A stretch of 64,000 bases of DNA, from NCBI RefSeq assembly GCF_030398385.1, contig NZ_JAOAOQ010000002.1:133162-197161 (forward strand), given 5' to 3'. This stretch comes from Aquibium sp. ELW1220. Lineage in GTDB: Bacteria; Pseudomonadota; Alphaproteobacteria; Rhizobiales; Rhizobiaceae. Of the stretch, positions 43,488-53,594 are shown piece after piece. Each line of letters starts with the position of its first letter. The first letter of the stretch is position 1. The notes beneath the pieces were generated by a model. That model did not search any database, was not told the origin of the DNA, and worked only from the letters and a program-made list of their open reading frames with translations. The translations under genes were made by a program, and so were the position numbers.

Positions 43488-44640
43488 GCTGTTTCGGAAT
43501 CGCGAAGCCGCGATTGCGGAGCCATGTCTCGATCAGGTGGGCATCCTCGTTACGGTCGTAGTTGGCCTTGGCTGGCGGCGTGATCGAGATCGTGCGCGGA
43601 CGTCTGGATCCGGTGAACTTGACCGAGAACTTTGCCGAATGAAGATTGCCGTCCTTCGGGAAGTTCTCCCCCGCCGCTTCGAGCATAGCGAAAAAGTCGT
43701 TGGACCGCCGGACCCGGAAATCATTGTGAGGGCTCGGATACTGGATCTGCAGCTCGGTCAGCTTGATCTCATCGATTCCCTCGATATCAGCTATGGCTAG
43801 GGAATCCTTGCCGGCGTCCCAGAGCGGGTCGAGGGTGAACTTGTGCCGCGAGATGAAATAATCGGGATCACCAAACAGCTTTTTGCCGATCACAGCGACA
43901 TACATGGCACGCTCGCCCTTGGCCTGCGACTTGTTGAAGATCGCGAGCTCATTGCTCGTCCGGTCGTAGATGACGACATCGTGGAATTCGGGACGATAGA
44001 ACACGGCCGAGGACTTGCCGTTCTCGATCTTGCCTTCCCGCTTGAACGGCATGCCATGCCGTATGAGGAAGTAGACCTTGTTCTCGTCCGTGGCATCGAA
44101 AGCGAAAACACGAGCGCCAGTGCCGCGCTTCCTGGAGGCGAACCACACGTCCATCGCCGCACCGACATCGGCCAACAGGTTCTCGTCGGGAAGGTCGAAA
44201 TCCCCCGGCGCGTCCACTTCGGACTGGAAATAGAAATAGGTCTTTGGCTTGAGAACCAGGACCTCGGCATGCGATCGCCGCAGGCGCATTGGGTCTTTCA
44301 ACCAGATTGCGAGCGCGACGTCGGCGGGAGACGAATCGGGCTTCACGGTGACTTCGACGGCATCTGCCAGCTTGCAGAGTTCCTCGAAGCGATCCTCGTC
44401 GGAAAGCTCGTGCAGCAGGAACAGCGCCTCAACCAGATCGTCATCAACACCCTCGGTCGGCTGCAGGAGGATTTCCGCGAGCTTCTCGAGATCGAGTTCG
44501 CCATTGCCATTGCTGGCAAGGCTGAACCCGCGCCCGCTCAGGTATCCCGAATAGGCGGACAGGAAGGTCAGCAGATTGTCCTGGTCGAGCTGGCGCAGGA
44601 CATCGACCTGGGCAAAACGGCGCGGATTGAAAGTGCTCAT
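43432..44640 (-). CDS. unknown protein, first gene of a two-gene cassette
   Basis: A 402-residue soluble protein from the ATG at 44640 (AGGA upstream). The open frame goes further up, but those residues have no coding look. The first 150 residues are helical and acidic (LDLEKLAEILLQPTEGVDDDLVEALFLL). The middle is a mixed alpha/beta domain (EVLVLKPKTYFYFQ, VYFLIRHGMPFKREGKI, VFYRPEFHDVVIYDRTSNELAIFNKSQAKGER). The last 90 are basic and beta-rich. I do not recognise the family. It stands at the edge of the prophage-like island next to a recombinase module, the kind of place where defence genes collect; that is only a positional hint. Confidence 0.75.
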   Translation of the reverse strand: MSTFNPRRFAQVDVLRQLDQDNLLTFLSAYSGYLSGRGFSLASNGNGELDLEKLAEILLQPTEGVDDDLVEALFLLHELSDEDRFEELCKLADAVEVTVKPDSSPADVALAIWLKDPMRLRRSHAEVLVLKPKTYFYFQSEVDAPGDFDLPDENLLADVGAAMDVWFASRKRGTGARVFAFDATDENKVYFLIRHGMPFKREGKIENGKSSAVFYRPEFHDVVIYDRTSNELAIFNKSQAKGERAMYVAVIGKKLFGDPDYFISRHKFTLDPLWDAGKDSLAIADIEGIDEIKLTELQIQYPSPHNDFRVRRSNDFFAMLEAAGENFPKDGNLHSAKFSVKFTGSRRPRTISITPPAKANYDRNEDAHLIETWLRNRGFAIPKQHDEGGDAHHDGTDVVQLG

Positions 44641-44920
44641 GCAAGTCCTCGCTTTCTCAAATGGACTGCCCCGAGGTTCCCCGCATGCCAAAACGCCGGG
44701 CAAGGCCGTCGACGAAGGTTGCGCCGCTGCGGCGCCGATTGTGACCTTCACCGCGAAACGGCGGGCGTTGTCGTCAAATTGAGAATCGAGTCTTTTCAGA
44801 TTAGTTCTTGATATGTTCCCGTTCAAGCCGCTCGGAAACCGCACGCCGGTTTATCCCCGACGGATTTCATGGCTCCTCGGTAAGTAAGACCTCGACAGCA
44901 ACGCGAAGGGGTCAATTGCG

Positions 44921-45106
44921 ATGAACATGCTCAATCCCGCACTGATGTCGGGCGACGAACGCCGCGCCGAGGCGGTACAGTACCTGGCGGTCGCCATCCT
45001 TCGGCACAAGGCGCGCCAAGTGTCTGCAAAACAACGGAAATCAGCCGCGTCTAAACTGGACTGCAGCGGCGCTTCGAGCCTTCATGCGCCTCGCATGGAC
45101 ACCTGA
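44921..45106 (+). CDS. small conserved protein upstream of a DUF2924-recombinase module
   Basis: A 61-residue protein, MNMLNPALMSGDERRAEAVQYL then AVAILRHKARQ. The layout (an N-terminal LNPALMSxxER helix, a basic helix, then a short C-terminal tail) is like small genes often found just before the DUF2924 gene of rhizobial islands. AAGGGG lies about 9 bases before the ATG. Its function is not known. It is the first gene of the plus-strand island module, 20 bases before the DUF2924 gene. Confidence 0.55.
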   Translation: MNMLNPALMSGDERRAEAVQYLAVAILRHKARQVSAKQRKSAASKLDCSGASSLHAPRMDT

Positions 45107-45125
45107 GTTTTGCGAGGAGTTACCG

Positions 45126-45571
45126 ATGGACAAGACCGTACTGGCGCGTGTCGCCGCCCTGCCCAGGATGACCCTGCCGGAGCTGAAGGCGCTCTGGCGG
45201 GACCTCTACCAGGAGGATCCCCCGCGCACGAAATCGGCGCATCTGGTTCGCCGCCTTGCCTACCGGATCCAGGAGCTGGGTTTCGGGGTGGACCCGGCGA
45301 TCGAAGCCCGCATTTCGGCGCAGGCGAAGGATCTGTTTGCGTCACCGGGGCGACCGAAGACGAAGAAGCCGGACTATGTCGAGCCGATCGTCGGCACCCG
45401 CCTCGTGCGGGAATACAAGGGCGTCGAGTATCAGGTCACGGTGCTGGCCGATGGCTTCGAGTATCAGGGCGCCAAATACAGGAGCCTCTCGAAGATCGCC
45501 GCTCTCATCACCGGGGCGGCGTGGTCGGGTCCGGCCTTCTTCGGTCTGAAGCAGCGCAAGGAGGTCAAGCA

Positions 45572-45575
<4 letters not shown>
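45126..45575 (+). CDS. DUF2924 protein, recombinase partner
   Basis: From the ATG at 45126 (GAGGAG upstream) the product is 149 residues. It has the DUF2924 pattern: LPRMTLPELKALWRDLYQEDPPR, HLVRRLAYRIQELGFG, then a basic linker and the C-terminal GTRLVREYKGVEYQVTVLADGFEYQGAKYRSLSKIAALITG followed by WSGPAFFGL. The last part is a beta-rich DNA-binding-like region. DUF2924 genes are nearly always followed by a large serine recombinase and may be its directionality or accessory factor; that role is inference. The stop overlaps the recombinase TTG start. Confidence 0.88.
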
Positions 45576-46948
<1,373 letters not shown>

Positions 46949-47525
46949 CGTCATCTCGATCCGGGTTCCGATCTCGCTGCGGCGGCACGGCGGCAAGAAG
47001 CACATGATCTTGCCTGACGCGGTTCAGGAAGCCGCCCGCCTGCGCAAGCCCGACGAGACGCTGGTCCGCGCGCTTGCCAAAGCCAGGCATTGGCAGGGCC
47101 AGATCGAGGCGGGCGAGTTCCGTTCGCTGGATGCGCTGGCCATGCACAAGAAGATCAACCCGTCCTATGTGTCCCGGATCATCCGCCTCAATCAGCTGGC
47201 GCCGGCAATCAAGCTCGCCATCCTCGACGGGCGGCAACCGCCGTCCATGGATGTTCAGACGCTGCAAAGGCCGTTTCCCGACCTGTGGCACGAGCAGCTG
47301 GCGCATTTCGGGTTCGAGCATCGGGTATCGCCGCCCGATGCCTGACTGAACTGCGCATGGCCGCAGGCTCGGGTACCGTCATTGATCCCAGGAACTTTCA
47401 GTCCTGACGGGACGTGTGCCAGCTAGCTTGCAGCCCCAACGGGGCAGCGGCAAGTTCATCCGTCAAGACCGTGGCATTTTCAACATTTGCAGGATCGATC
47501 CCATGAAGAGCGGGCTCGATGCTGT

Positions 47526-47541
47526 CGGTGAAATCTCACCG
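47526..47541. promoter_or_regulatory. palindromic operator-like site 1 (CGGTGA-AATC-TCACCG)
   Basis: A perfect 6-base inverted repeat with a 4-base spacer, in the 367-base gene-free gap (47346-47712) before the sigma-like gene. A diverged copy is found 120 bases further on. Together they could be operators for an island regulator. Confidence 0.4.
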
Positions 47542-47579
47542 GGATCCGACAAAGTTTTTCAAGAAATATCGAGCCGCCC

Positions 47580-47606
47580 AAAGCCCTGTTCCGCAGGGCT
47601 TTCTTG
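47580..47606 (+). terminator. terminator-like hairpin in the gap before the sigma-like gene
   Basis: AAAGCCCTG and CAGGGCTTT pair around TTCCG, followed by CTTGTTG. It may end transcription of the recombinase module before the next promoter. It lies between the two palindromic sites. Confidence 0.6.
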
Positions 47607-47645
47607 TTGTGCAGCGCCCGTCACGAGGCCCTCAACCGAGCCTCT

Positions 47646-47661
47646 CGGTGAGATTTCGCGG
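47646..47661. promoter_or_regulatory. palindromic operator-like site 2 (diverged copy)
   Basis: CGGTGA-GATT-TCGCGG is site 1 with changes in the spacer and right arm, starting exactly 120 bases after it and ending 51 bases before the sigma-like ATG. Confidence 0.35.
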
Positions 47662-47712
47662 TGGCCGGATGTTCCCGCTTTCGAAGCGGGCCATCACAGC
47701 CAAGGCGAAATC

Positions 47713-48258
47713 ATGAAGAGCTGTAACCGCTATGACGGCATCAATCCCTACCTTCTTTCCCAGGTGCGCTATCGGGCCCGGCGTCTCTCCCGCCATTCCC
47801 TCATGCAGGGGATGGAAATCGAGGATATCGAGCAGGAGTTGATGCTCGACATCCTGGCGAGGACCCAGTCCTACGATCCCGACCGGGCGAAGTGGTCGAC
47901 CTTCGTCGACCGGGTCTTGTCCAACAAATGTGCGACCATGATCAGCACGGAACTTGCGGCCAAGCGCGGCGCTGGCGTTCGCGCGATCTCGCTGGATGCA
48001 CTCCGCGCCGAACCCGACGGAGACCTGCACGAGCCGGTCGATGAGGCGAGCATCGACAGGACCCATCTCGACATCCGGATCGATCTTGGACGGCATATTG
48101 CCGGCCTGCCACCCTGCCTGAGCAGGCTTCTCCGCAGTCTTTGCGAGCGCACCATGACCGAGATCGCCCGCGACAACGGTGTGCCGAAGGCGACCCTTTA
48201 TGGCCATCTCGCCGTTCTCAGGGGTCCTCTCGCGCCGCTGCAGGAATATCTCCACTAG
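47713..48258 (+). CDS. sigma-70-like DNA-binding regulator of the island
   Basis: A 181-residue protein from the ATG at 47713. Residues 15-70 look like sigma region 2 (LLSQVRYRARRLSRHSLMQG, then MEIEDIEQELMLDILARTQSYDPDRAKWSTFVDRVLSNK). The C-terminal part has a region-4-like HTH (LPPCLSRLLRSLCERTMTEIARDNGVPKATLYGHLAVL). It probably steers transcription of the downstream phage operon, which begins 186 bases further on. Two palindromic sites lie upstream. The start codons open further up (to 47416) have no coding look. Confidence 0.7.
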   Translation: MKSCNRYDGINPYLLSQVRYRARRLSRHSLMQGMEIEDIEQELMLDILARTQSYDPDRAKWSTFVDRVLSNKCATMISTELAAKRGAGVRAISLDALRAEPDGDLHEPVDEASIDRTHLDIRIDLGRHIAGLPPCLSRLLRSLCERTMTEIARDNGVPKATLYGHLAVLRGPLAPLQEYLH

Positions 48259-48444
48259 CGGCCGACGATTTCCGCGGGGTCTCGGTATGTAACCCTTTGA
48301 AGGCCACCTCGTCGGGGCCTCGCGGAAATACAAGACCGGCCAACGGGAATACCGCGACCGCTTGTCTCTCTGGGCGGCGCCAACCCCGGCTTCGGCTCCA
48401 AGACATCAGGATACTTCAACCGTCCAGCCACGGAACGATGACCC

Positions 48445-48933
48445 ATGCCCTATCCGAACAACACAGCACCTTTGGACGAGCTGGTCCACCTGCCGATCGC
48501 CGAGATCGTCGCCCTGCCTGCGGTGGAGCTCGCTCGCCTTCAGCAAGACGCCGACGAGGCGTTGCGCAAGGCCAGGCTTACTGTTGCCTGGCTCGATGGC
48601 GCGCTGATCCAGAAATATGCCGAGCGTGCCAAGGCGGCGCGTGCGGATGCCGAGAAGGACTTCGGTGTCGCGCGCTTCACTGATGGCGACGTCACGGTCG
48701 TGGCCGACCTGCCAAAGAAGGTCGAGTGGGACCAGCGCGACCTCGCCGATCTCGTCGAGCGCATCAAGGCCGAGGGCGAAGATCCCCGCGACTATGTCGA
48801 GGTCAGCCTCAAGGTCTCGGAGCGCAAGTACGGCTCCTGGCCGCCTCATATCCGCAACGCCTTCGAGCCCTGCCGCACCGTTCATCCCGGCAAGGAGACG
48901 TTCCAGCTGATCGTCTCGGGAGGTGGCGCATGA
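48445..48933 (+). CDS. unknown phage early-operon protein
   Basis: A 162-residue protein. I see no known domain. The first 60 residues are a helical, coiled-coil-prone segment (LDELVHLPIAEIVALPAVEL, ARLQQDADEALRKARLT). The rest (GVARFTDGDVTVVADLPKKVEWDQRDLADLVERIKAEGEDPRDYVEV) looks alpha/beta. It is the first gene of a tightly linked operon and overlaps the next gene by four bases (ATGA). Its place before Sak4/SSB-type genes suggests a recombination or replication accessory. Confidence 0.7.
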   Translation: MPYPNNTAPLDELVHLPIAEIVALPAVELARLQQDADEALRKARLTVAWLDGALIQKYAERAKAARADAEKDFGVARFTDGDVTVVADLPKKVEWDQRDLADLVERIKAEGEDPRDYVEVSLKVSERKYGSWPPHIRNAFEPCRTVHPGKETFQLIVSGGGA

Positions 48934-49784
48934 ACGCGCTCACCATCACGAACCTGGACACGTCGAGCCTCCCACGTCTGGTCGAAACGGCGGCCGCCGC
49001 GTTGGCCAACGCCCGATCGGCGGCGGAGGTGCTCGAGGCGCGAGAGATCGCTTCGTTCGCATATGACGTGGCGAAGCGGACAGCGCGGTTGCACCAGGCC
49101 AAGAACGCCCATGACGAATTGGTCGCCGCCGCTCATCGCGTTCAAGCCGATGCGCTGACCATCGAAGCCGGTGCCAAGCGGCGCCTGGCGGATGAATATG
49201 ACGCAGCGCAGGCAAGGGGCGAGGTTGCTTCTGCCGCGATCAGTCGCGGCAACCAGTGGACCGTTGCAGCCGGCAACGAAGCACCGGTCACCGCCGCGGA
49301 TCTCGGCCTTCGCCGCGACCAGATCCACGATGCCCGCCTGATCCGCGACGCGGAGGCGGCTGATCCCGGCATCGTGCGTCGCACTCTCGATGAGCGGCTT
49401 GAACGTGGCGAGGAGCCGACCCGCGCCGCCGTCCGTCGAGCCGCCGAGGCTCGGCTGGAGCGTTCCATCGACAGGCTCAAGCGCACGCAGGACAGCATCC
49501 AGCGTCTCGAAGCGGAGAAGGCCGAGCCGCTGACGGCAGAGCAGCGTGCCCGCCAGGTCGCGGTCTTCGGCACGGTGGACGACCGGGCGATCTGCGCGCG
49601 GATCGAGGAGATCGTCGAACTCATCGCCGAACAACCGGATGCCGCGGAGGCGGTGCGCCGCATTCCGCCCGCGTCGCGCCACGCCATCGACACCGTGCCG
49701 ATCCGCCGCGCGGCGGCCTGGCTCACCGAATTCAGCACCCTTTACGAACAGGAGGCCCATCATGGGAACCATGCGTCTGAATGA
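48930..49784 (+). CDS. unknown coiled-coil phage protein
   Basis: A 284-residue, mostly helical protein from the ATG overlapping the previous stop. Long charged helices cover residues 20-90 and 150-200 (EVLEAREIASFAYDVAKRTARL; AAVRRAAEARLERSIDRLKR). The central part (GNEAPVTAADLGLRRDQIHDAR) recalls island proteins that look for replication-start or ParB-like partners, but no firm domain is seen. Cotranscribed with its neighbours. Confidence 0.7.
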   Translation: MNALTITNLDTSSLPRLVETAAAALANARSAAEVLEAREIASFAYDVAKRTARLHQAKNAHDELVAAAHRVQADALTIEAGAKRRLADEYDAAQARGEVASAAISRGNQWTVAAGNEAPVTAADLGLRRDQIHDARLIRDAEAADPGIVRRTLDERLERGEEPTRAAVRRAAEARLERSIDRLKRTQDSIQRLEAEKAEPLTAEQRARQVAVFGTVDDRAICARIEEIVELIAEQPDAAEAVRRIPPASRHAIDTVPIRRAAAWLTEFSTLYEQEAHHGNHASE

Positions 49785-50259
49785 CGTTGTCGCCGAGATC
49801 GTCGGCGACGTGATCGCCGGCAGCACGATCAACAAGCGGCAGGCTGCCGTCGATCGGTGGGACGACATCGATGCCGATGGCCAGTATCTGGCCGGGATCG
49901 ATGGTGTCGTCGGCCGGATCGATGGGCGGGCCCGTGCCCTGCGCGTCAAGGCCGAGAAGGTCGCCGATACCGCGCAGGCGGACCTGCCCTTTCAGCTGCC
50001 CATCGCGGTGGCCATGGACCTCGATGGCACGACGCTGGTCGCCACACGAAGCTTGTCGCGCGAAGGTTTCAAGCGCGCCATCGCGATCCGCCGTCAGCAG
50101 ATCGCCCACGACCGGCGCGCGCTGCGCGAATGGCAGCAGGCGCTGAACCAGGCGGACCGCTTCTGGACAAAGCATCCCGATTGGAGCTTCGGCCAGTGCC
50201 TCGATGCCATCCTGGGTGCGACCGAAAATCTGGCCGTGACGTCGGAGGTGCTGTCATGA
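49762..50259 (+). CDS. unknown phage early-operon protein
   Basis: A 165-residue protein with a strong ribosome site (AGGAGG, ATG at 49762) inside the end of the previous gene. Sequence is helical at both ends (LNDVVAEIVGDVIAGSTINK; RRQQIAHDRRALREWQQALNQ), with a central stretch that carries FQLPIAVAMDLDGTTLVATRSLS. No recognised family. It ends with a four-base overlap into the Sak4-like ATPase gene, so it is likely a partner in the same process. Confidence 0.7.
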   Translation: MGTMRLNDVVAEIVGDVIAGSTINKRQAAVDRWDDIDADGQYLAGIDGVVGRIDGRARALRVKAEKVADTAQADLPFQLPIAVAMDLDGTTLVATRSLSREGFKRAIAIRRQQIAHDRRALREWQQALNQADRFWTKHPDWSFGQCLDAILGATENLAVTSEVLS

Positions 50260-51143
50260 GCAGCACCCTCCCGATCATTCTCGCCGACCAGCGGCTCGCC
50301 GAGCGGCGCGGCATCAAGGCCGCGATCTTCGGCAAGAGCGGAATTGGCAAAACGTCGCTTCTCTGGACGCTGAACCCGGAAACGACGCTGTTCTACGACC
50401 TGGAGGCGGGCGATCTCGCCATCGAGGGCTGGAGCGGCGACACGATCCGTCCGCGTACCTGGGAGGAATGCCGCGACTTCGCCGTGTTCATCGGCGGTGC
50501 CAATCCCGCCATTCCCGATGGCCGGCCCTACAGCCAGCGTCATTACAACGAGGCTTGCGTCAGGTTTGGCGATCCGCGCGCGCTCGACAAGTACGCCACC
50601 ATCTTCGTCGACTCGATCACGGTCGCCGGCCGCCTTTGTTTCCAGTGGGCGAAGGAACAGCCCGAAGCCTTCTCCGAAAAGAGCGGCAAGCCCGACATCC
50701 GCGGCGCCTACGGCCTGCACGGCCGCGAGATGATCGGCTGGATCACGCATCTCCAGCACACGCGCATGAAGAACGTGTTCTTCGTCGGGATCCTCGACGA
50801 GAAGCTCGACGACTTCAACCGCAAGGTCTTCGTGCCGCAGATCGACGGCGCCAAGACCGGCCTCGAGCTACCGGGCGTTGTCGATCTCGTGCTGACGATG
50901 ACGGAACTGGCCGATGCCGACAAGCGGCTGCACCGGGTCTTCGTCTGCCAGACGCTGAACCGGTGGGGCTATCCCGCCAAGGATCGGTCCGGTCGTCTCG
51001 ACCTCGTCGAGGAGGCCCATCTCGGGCGCCTGATCGCCAGAATCGGCGAGCCCGGCCGCTCTCCCCTCGAACGCCTGACCTTCAGCCGACCGGCGCCTGT
51101 CGCTCCGGATGCTGACGCCTCTCACCCCCAGTCCAAGCTCTGA
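50256..51143 (+). CDS. Sak4-like phage ATP-binding protein (RecA-core recombinase type)
   Basis: A 295-residue ATPase. Walker A is AAIFGKSGIGKTSLLWTL, followed by TTLFYDLEAGDLAIEGW. The Walker B-like strand is YATIFVDSITVAGRLCF and a later polar motif lies in KNVFFVGILDEKLDDF. This is the layout of the phage nucleotide-binding proteins (Sak4 type), minimal RecA-like proteins that anneal single strands and work with an SSB. The next gene codes for an SSB-like protein, which supports the call. Length and gene order fit; biochemical activity is inference. Confidence 0.8.
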   Translation: MSSTLPIILADQRLAERRGIKAAIFGKSGIGKTSLLWTLNPETTLFYDLEAGDLAIEGWSGDTIRPRTWEECRDFAVFIGGANPAIPDGRPYSQRHYNEACVRFGDPRALDKYATIFVDSITVAGRLCFQWAKEQPEAFSEKSGKPDIRGAYGLHGREMIGWITHLQHTRMKNVFFVGILDEKLDDFNRKVFVPQIDGAKTGLELPGVVDLVLTMTELADADKRLHRVFVCQTLNRWGYPAKDRSGRLDLVEEAHLGRLIARIGEPGRSPLERLTFSRPAPVAPDADASHPQSKL

Positions 51144-51159
51144 AAGAGGAGACTTTCCC

Positions 51160-51882
51160 ATGACGAACGCATGGAACGATTTCAACGACGCCCGGCAGAA
51201 CGCCAACCTGATCCCCAAGGGCACGATCGCCAAGGTGCGGCTCACCATTCGCCCGGGCGGATTTGATGATCCCTCGCAGGGCTGGACCGGCGGCTATGCC
51301 AAGCGCGGCCAGACGGGCGCCGTCTATATCGACGCCGAATACACCGTGCTCGAGGGGAAGTATGCCAGGCGCAAGGTCTGGTCGATGATCGGGCTCTACA
51401 GCCCGAAAGGCCCGGACTGGGGCAACATGGGCCGCAGTCTCGTGCGCGGCATTCTGAACTCGGCACGCGGCCTTTCCGACAAGGACAACTCGCCGGAGGC
51501 GCAGAATGCTCGCCGCATCGCGGGCATTGCCGATCTCGACGGCATCGAGTTCGTGGCGCGCATCGATCTCGGCACCGACGCGAATGGCGACGAGAAGAAC
51601 GACATCCGCCAGGCCGTCACCCGCGACCACAAGGACTACGCCGCCGCCGCAGGGAGTCTTGCGGCGCCGATGGGCTTCGCACCGGCTCCAGCCTATGCGT
51701 CACATCAGCCGGCCTATGCGGCCCAGGCCCAGCAACCCGCCTATGCGACACCGGCGGAGCAGCAGGATTTCGCGCCGCCGCAGCACCAGCAGCCCACTCA
51801 TGCACCGCAGCAGCCCGCGCATGCACCGCAGCAGGCAGCACCGGCACCGGTCGCCGGCGCCCGTCCGACCTGGGCGCAGTGA
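51160..51882 (+). CDS. SSB-like phage protein with Gln/Ala/Pro-rich tail
   Basis: From the ATG at 51160 (AGAGGAG upstream) the product is 240 residues. The first 165 residues form an OB-like domain: WNDFNDARQNANLIPKGTIAKV, RLTIRPGGFDDPSQGWTGG, VYIDAEYTVLEGKYARRKVW. From about residue 170 there is a disordered tail of repeated PAYA/HAPQQPAHAPQQ units. SSB partners of Sak4 have the same arrangement of fold plus flexible tail. It lies right after the Sak4-like gene and before the helicase. Confidence 0.7.
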   Translation: MTNAWNDFNDARQNANLIPKGTIAKVRLTIRPGGFDDPSQGWTGGYAKRGQTGAVYIDAEYTVLEGKYARRKVWSMIGLYSPKGPDWGNMGRSLVRGILNSARGLSDKDNSPEAQNARRIAGIADLDGIEFVARIDLGTDANGDEKNDIRQAVTRDHKDYAAAAGSLAAPMGFAPAPAYASHQPAYAAQAQQPAYATPAEQQDFAPPQHQQPTHAPQQPAHAPQQAAPAPVAGARPTWAQ

Positions 51883-51890
51883 GGCCGGCC

Positions 51891-53582
51891 ATGCTGTTGC
51901 GTCCCCGCCAAAACCTCTTCGTCGAGCGCAGCCTGGCTGCGCTCGACACCCACGACAATACGCTGGGTGTGGCGCCAACCGCATCGGGAAAGACCGTCAT
52001 GTTGTCGGCAGTCGCGGGCAGGATGGTCGCCGGCGGCGGCAAGGCCTGCGTGCTCGCCCATCGCGATGAGTTGACGGCGCAGAACCGGGCCAAGTTCGCC
52101 CGCGTCAATCCGACGATCGGCACCTCGGTCGTCGATGCGACGACCAAGTCCTGGGACGGCCAGGTCACCTTCGCCATGGTGCCGACGCTGGCGCGCGAGA
52201 CCACCTTGTCCGCCATGCCGGCGCTCGACCTGCTGGTCATCGACGAGGCGCATCATGCGGTCGCCGACAGCTACCGCCGCATCATCGACCGGGTGCGCGA
52301 GACCAATCCCGATGCCCGGATCTTCGGGGTTACGGCGACGCCGAACCGCGGCGATCGGAAGGGACTGCGCGAGGTCTTCTCCAACGTCGCCGACCAGATC
52401 CGCATCGGCGAATTGATCGCGGCCGGGCATCTTGTGCGTCCGCGCAGCTTCGTCATCGACGTCGGTGTGCAGGAGGCGTTGAGAAAGGTTCGCAAGACGG
52501 CCTCCGACTTCGACATGAGCGAAGTCGACGCGATCATGAACAAGCAGCCCGTCACCGACGCGGTGATCGCACACTGGAAGGAAAAGGCCGGCGACCGGCA
52601 GACGATCGTTTTCTGCTCGACGGTCGATCACGCCGCCAATGTTGTCATGGCGTTCCGCGCGGTAGGGGTCGCTGCTGCTCTCGTCCATGGCGAGATGGGC
52701 AGCAGCGAGCGCAAGCAGACGCTCAGTGCCTATGACCGCCGCGAGATCCAGGTGATCGCCAATGTCGCCGTGTTGACGGAGGGCTATGACAACCCGCCAA
52801 CGTCCTGCGTCGTGCTGCTGCGCCCGTCCTCCTACAAGTCGACCATGATCCAGATGGTCGGGCGGGGCCTTCGCACCGTCGATCCCGCCGAATACCCCGG
52901 CGTCGTCAAGACCGACTGCATCATTCTCGACTTCGGCACATCGAGCCTGATCCACGGCACGCTGGAACAGGATGTCGATCTCGACGGCAACACCGTGGCC
53001 GGCGACGCTCCGACGAAGACCTGCCCGTCCTGCAAGGGGGAGATCCCGCTCGCCGCCACCGAATGCCCGCTCTGTGGCGAGGTTTTTCCGCGCGACGAAC
53101 CGGAGGCGGGCGAGGGCGCCGACGTCATTCCGCTGTCGGGCTTCATGATGACCGAGATCGACCTTTTGAAGCGATCGAGCTTCGAGTGGGTCGACCTGCA
53201 TGGCGATGGCGCGGCATTGGTCGCCAACGGCTTCAACGCCTGGGCGGGCGTCTTCGCTCTCAATGGCCGCAGCTACGGCATCGGCGGTGCGCAGGGCAAG
53301 CGGGCAAGGCTTCTTGCCGTCGGCGAAGCGATGGTGTGCCTCGCGGCAGCCGATGATTGGCTGAACACCAATGAGACCGATGAGAGCGCCCACAAGACCC
53401 GGAACTGGCTGCGCCAGCCGGCGACGGAGCGACAGCTCGCCTACCTGCCGACCGAGTTTCGACACGACTTCAGTCTGACGCGCTACCAGGCCTCCGCCCT
53501 GCTGACGTTTCGCTTCAACCGCGATCGGATCCGCAGCCTCGTGTTCGGCGCCGAGGAGGCCGCGTTAGCGGCGGCGGCGTGA
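51891..53582 (+). CDS. SF2 DEAH-type helicase (phage recombination helicase)
   Basis: I chose the ATG at 51891 (GAGG upstream); a GTG at 51879 overlapping the previous stop is an alternative. The 563-residue protein starts LLRPRQNLFVERSLAALDTH and has motif I GVAPTASGKTVMLSAVA, motif II DLLVIDEAHHAVADS, motif III FGVTATPNRGD, then IVFCSTVDHAA and motif VI QMVGRGLRTVDP. A zinc ribbon (CPSCKGEIPLAATECPLCGE) follows and the last 130 residues are a C-terminal extension. It probably unwinds DNA for phage recombination with the Sak4-like and nuclease genes around it. Confidence 0.9.
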   Translation: MLLRPRQNLFVERSLAALDTHDNTLGVAPTASGKTVMLSAVAGRMVAGGGKACVLAHRDELTAQNRAKFARVNPTIGTSVVDATTKSWDGQVTFAMVPTLARETTLSAMPALDLLVIDEAHHAVADSYRRIIDRVRETNPDARIFGVTATPNRGDRKGLREVFSNVADQIRIGELIAAGHLVRPRSFVIDVGVQEALRKVRKTASDFDMSEVDAIMNKQPVTDAVIAHWKEKAGDRQTIVFCSTVDHAANVVMAFRAVGVAAALVHGEMGSSERKQTLSAYDRREIQVIANVAVLTEGYDNPPTSCVVLLRPSSYKSTMIQMVGRGLRTVDPAEYPGVVKTDCIILDFGTSSLIHGTLEQDVDLDGNTVAGDAPTKTCPSCKGEIPLAATECPLCGEVFPRDEPEAGEGADVIPLSGFMMTEIDLLKRSSFEWVDLHGDGAALVANGFNAWAGVFALNGRSYGIGGAQGKRARLLAVGEAMVCLAAADDWLNTNETDESAHKTRNWLRQPATERQLAYLPTEFRHDFSLTRYQASALLTFRFNRDRIRSLVFGAEEAALAAAA

Positions 53583-53594
53583 TGGAGGAGCTTC

